A DNA stretch of 8,621 bases, taken from contig CAJFPI010000222.1 of NCBI GenBank assembly GCA_904398675.1, positions 1 through 8,621 of the forward strand, read 5' to 3'. Positions 7,034-8,621 of this stretch are shown in pieces. The notes under the pieces are model-generated. The model saw only the letters and a program-made list of their open reading frames with translations. It was not told the origin of the DNA and did no database searches. The stretch's first letter is position 1. Each line of letters opens with the position of its first letter. The position numbers were made by a program, and so were the translations under genes. Origin of the DNA: an uncultured Oscillospiraceae bacterium. Its GTDB lineage: Bacteria; Bacillota; Clostridia; Oscillospirales; Oscillospiraceae.

Positions 7034-7062
7034 ATTATAGCAGGAATCCTTCCTGTACTCAA
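7034..7062 (-). promoter_or_regulatory. Sigma-A promoter for pcrA
   Basis: On the minus strand, TTGAGT (7057-7062) and a perfect TATAAT (7034-7039) are spaced by 17 nt, about 35 nt before the pcrA ATG. The spacer is largely filled by a perfect inverted repeat, CAGGAA-TCC-TTCCTG (7041-7055 on the plus strand), which could be an operator or chance. The LexA box follows immediately downstream. Confidence 0.75.
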
Positions 7063-7085
7063 CAGAAAATTCCGCTCCAGGCAAA

Positions 7086-7122
7086 GAAAGGCCCCGGGGA
7101 TCAGAAATCCCGGGGCCTTTTT
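7086..7122. terminator. Bidirectional terminator-like hairpin, copy 1 of a direct repeat
   Basis: The left arm 7087-7101 (AAAGGCCCCGGGGAT) pairs with 7107-7120 around a CAGAA loop. The right arm lacks one C compared with copy 2, leaving a bulged base. The plus-strand exit is TTTTT and the minus-strand exit TTTCTTTG, so it can terminate both ways. Read leftward it would be the last barrier between the rpsB-tsf transcript and the pcrA promoter. Confidence 0.7.
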
Positions 7123-7146
7123 CAGAGTGTCAAAGAACTCCCTTCA

Positions 7147-7288
7147 GGCGCAAAACTTCATGCGCCACGGGGGAGCTCGAGGGGGCGAAACCCGCCTCGA
7201 ATCAAATCAAATGCCCCGCAAAGCCTTGCCGCGCAAGGCGTGCGGCGAGCGCAGCGAGGACTTTCGCACTGCGCAGCAGTGGGAAAGT
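7147..7288. repeat. Run of short inverted repeats (REP-like, non-coding)
   Basis: This stretch between the two terminator copies has no credible gene but is packed with inverted repeats. GGCGCA/TGCGCC lie at 7147-7152 and 7161-7166. CGAGG/CCTCG lie at 7178-7182 and 7195-7199. GCCTTGC/GCAAGGC lie at 7223-7229 and 7233-7239, with an outer CCGCA/TGCGG pair. A 13-bp stem with one mismatch joins 7260-7272 to 7276-7288. Such arrays resemble repetitive extragenic palindromes, but whether this sequence recurs in the genome cannot be seen here. Confidence 0.5.
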
Positions 7289-7296
7289 AACGGCAT

Positions 7297-7345
7297 TTTC
7301 CAGGCTGTCAAAAAGTCTGGTCAGATTTTTTTGACAGCCTGGAAA
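7297..7345. repeat. Long perfect inverted repeat (18-bp arms)
   Basis: The arm TTTCCAGGCTGTCAAAAA (7297-7314) is perfectly complementary to 7328-7345 across a 13-nt loop, and the loop can itself pair further (TCT/AGA). The right arm runs into the left arm of terminator copy 2, sharing AAA at 7343-7345. A degraded relative of the arm, CAGAGTGTCAAAGA, lies just after terminator copy 1 (7123-7136). The structure could stabilise the tsf mRNA 3' end or be the end of a repeat element. Confidence 0.6.
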
Positions 7346-7378
7346 GGCCCCGGGGATCAGAAATCCCCGGGGCCTTTT
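7342..7378. terminator. Terminator hairpin after tsf, copy 2 of a direct repeat
   Basis: A perfect 15-bp stem (7343-7357 with 7363-7377) has the same CAGAA loop as copy 1. It lies 54 nt downstream of the tsf stop in the direction of transcription, so it is the likely end of the rpsB-tsf transcript. Leftward the stem exits into TTTCC, rightward into TTTTA. The 53 nt between it and tsf hold only a small GGGAG/CTCCC palindrome. Confidence 0.75.
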
Positions 7379-7431
7379 ATCTGTCCTTTTTCAGACCGCT
7401 GCTTTGCTTTTGATTCAGCAGGGAGGCTCCC

Positions 7432-8343
7432 TTACTTAATCATGGAGGCGATCTCCTCGGCGAAGTTGGACTCCTTCTTCTCGATGCCCTCGCCCTTCTC
7501 AAAGCGAACGGCATCCTTGAAGGTGACCTTGCCGCCCAGCGCCTTGGCGGCGGACTCCATATACTTCTCCACGCTCATGTCGTTGTCCTTGACGTACTCC
7601 TGCTGCATCAGGCAGTTCTCGGCATAGAACTTGTTGAGCTTGCCGGCCACGATGTTCTCCTTGACCTTGTCGGGCTTGCCGGCCATCTTGGGATCGTTGG
7701 CCATCTGGGCCAGCATGATCTTCTTCTCCTCATCCAGCACGTCCTGGGTCACCTGGCTCTTGTCCCAGAAACGGGGATTCAGAGCAGCGATCTGCATGGC
7801 CACGTTCTTGCCGATCTCGGTGGCGTCGATACCGCCGGAGACCTCCAGATTCACCAGCACGCCGATCTTGCCGCCGGCATGGATGTAGGGCACGGAGAAC
7901 CCATCGGTGAACAGGGCAAAGCGGCGGACCTTGATGTTCTCGCCGATCACCAGCACCATCTCCTGCTGCTGCTGGAGCACGGTGAGGTCGGTGCCGTTGT
8001 ACTTGCACTCCATCAGCGCGTCCAGATCCGCGGGCTTGCAGGCCACAGCCGTGGCAGCCACGCCCTTGACAAAGTCCACAAACTTCTCGTTCTTGCCCAC
8101 GAAGTCGGTCTCGGCGTTGACTTCCACCACAACGCCAACCCCATCGATCACTGCGGCGTAGGCCATGCCCTCGGCAGCAATGCGGCCGGCCTTCTTGGCA
8201 GAGGCAGCCAGGCCCTTCTCCCGGAGATACTCAACGGCCTTGTCCATATCGCCGTCAGAGGCCACCAAGGCCTTCTTGCAGTCCATCATGCCAACGCCGG
8301 TCATTTCCCGCAGGTTTTTCACATCAGCAGCTGTAAAAGCCAT
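7432..8343 (-). CDS. tsf: Translation elongation factor Ts
   Basis: 303 aa, slightly longer than the E. coli protein (283). EF-Ts is the guanine nucleotide exchange factor that recycles EF-Tu from its GDP form in the cytoplasm. The N-terminal UBA-like domain carries VKNLREMTGVGMMDCKKAL (8-26), and the core signature TDFVGKN is at 79-85. Two further core-repeat regions follow: a second block around KVRRFALF and NPRFWDKSQV, and a C-terminal block ending FKDAVRFEKGEGIEKKE. The ATG at 8341-8343 has GGAGGA (8352-8357 on the opposite strand) 8 nt upstream. It is downstream of rpsB, the conserved gene order, but an intrinsic terminator separates them. Confidence 0.97.
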   Translation of the reverse strand: MAFTAADVKNLREMTGVGMMDCKKALVASDGDMDKAVEYLREKGLAASAKKAGRIAAEGMAYAAVIDGVGVVVEVNAETDFVGKNEKFVDFVKGVAATAVACKPADLDALMECKYNGTDLTVLQQQQEMVLVIGENIKVRRFALFTDGFSVPYIHAGGKIGVLVNLEVSGGIDATEIGKNVAMQIAALNPRFWDKSQVTQDVLDEEKKIMLAQMANDPKMAGKPDKVKENIVAGKLNKFYAENCLMQQEYVKDNDMSVEKYMESAAKALGGKVTFKDAVRFEKGEGIEKKESNFAEEIASMIK

Positions 8344-8382
8344 AATTTATATCCTCCATTCAAATGATCGCGCCGTGCGCGG

Positions 8383-8411
8383 AAAAATGGGGCGGGACCT
8401 GCCCGCCCCAT
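8383..8411 (-). terminator. Intrinsic terminator/attenuator between rpsB and tsf
   Basis: On the minus strand a perfect 10-bp stem, ATGGGGCGGG with CCCGCCCCAT (8402-8411 with 8387-8396), closes a CAGGT loop and runs straight into a T-run (8383-8386). It lies 23 nt after the rpsB stop and 40 nt before tsf. No promoter is evident between it and tsf, so tsf transcription probably depends on read-through. Just downstream, CGCG-CACGG-CGCG offers a small further hairpin. Confidence 0.85.
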
Positions 8412-8434
8412 AGGGTTTACCAAATCCGGTTATT

Positions 8435-8621
8435 TTACTCGGCGGTCTTCTCCTCGGCAGCCTCGCCCTCCTCGGCGGCCTCCTCCTGCTCGCCCTGCTT
8501 GCCCTCCAGCATGGCGTTGGCCATAATGGAGGCGATCAGCTTGATGGCGCGGATGGCGTCGTCGTTGCCGGGGATGGGATAGTCGATCTCGTCGGGATCG
8601 CAGTTGGTGTCGGCGATGGCC
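8435..8621 (-). CDS. rpsB: 30S ribosomal protein S2, C-terminal part
   Basis: The last 61 codons of rpsB enter from the right edge; the 5' end lies outside the window. The segment AIADTNCDPDEIDYPIPGND, followed by DAIRAIKLI, is the highly conserved C-terminal part of bacterial S2, which sits on the back of the 30S subunit at the head-body junction. After the conserved helix comes a tail of about 20 residues (EGKQGEQEEAAEEGEAAEE and onward) made almost only of Glu, Ala, Gly and Lys. Such acidic tails are variable among S2 proteins. tsf follows downstream, the usual arrangement. Confidence 0.97.
   Translation of the reverse strand, partial: AIADTNCDPDEIDYPIPGNDDAIRAIKLIASIMANAMLEGKQGEQEEAAEEGEAAEEKTAE

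Noticed and set aside
7147..7288. CRISPR array or tRNA in the structured region
   Set aside because: There are no regularly spaced direct repeats, and no cloverleaf or T-arm sequence could be found. The structure is a set of unrelated hairpins.
6902..7627. Plus-strand open frame spanning the pcrA-tsf gap
   Set aside because: It crosses the ends of two real genes, the pcrA promoter and both terminator hairpins. The middle part is the palindromic repeat region, and no protein family is recognisable.

Overview
The window looks like ordinary core chromosome of a GC-rich Firmicute. The strong AGGAGG-type ribosome binding sites, the Gram-positive-type LexA box, the low-GC promoters set in a GC-rich background and the protein sequences suggest a Clostridia/Oscillospiraceae-like gut bacterium (Flavonifractor, Oscillibacter or Lawsonibacter type). 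That placement is inference; no rRNA or species marker is present. I see no mobile element, CRISPR array, tRNA or defence system, and nothing that clearly amounts to a new biological system.

Layout. At the left edge, a SEDS-family (FtsW/RodA/SpoVE) peptidoglycan polymerase gene runs leftward out of the window (816 to 1, GTG start). A divergent promoter region (817-1042) separates it from a rightward block. That block starts with tsaE and tsaB, whose products act in t6A tRNA modification and whose genes overlap by ATGA. After a gap of about 127 bp come a PdxK/PdxY-type pyridoxal/pyridoxamine kinase gene, a small membrane protein with a zinc ribbon, and upp (uracil phosphoribosyltransferase). 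The block ends in a strong intrinsic terminator at 4141-4171.

The rest is leftward. A flavoredoxin-like flavin reductase gene (4753-4193) has its own near-consensus promoter. A full-length PcrA/UvrD-type helicase gene (6999-4846) has a promoter overlapped by an SOS (LexA) box. A 432-bp gene-free stretch (7000-7431) holds that promoter plus a structured region bracketed by two nearly identical terminator hairpins. Then come tsf (EF-Ts) and the 3' end of rpsB (ribosomal protein S2), with an intrinsic terminator or attenuator between them.

How the genes fit together. TsaE and TsaB are two subunits of the TsaBDE complex; TsaD and the often-linked RimI are not in the window. The kinase and Upp are vitamin B6 and pyrimidine salvage enzymes sharing an apparent operon with an unknown membrane zinc-ribbon protein. 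rpsB-tsf is the classic translation pair. The most useful second looks are the predicted SOS control of the helicase, the rpsB-tsf attenuator, the hairpin-rich repeat region, and the small zinc-ribbon protein.
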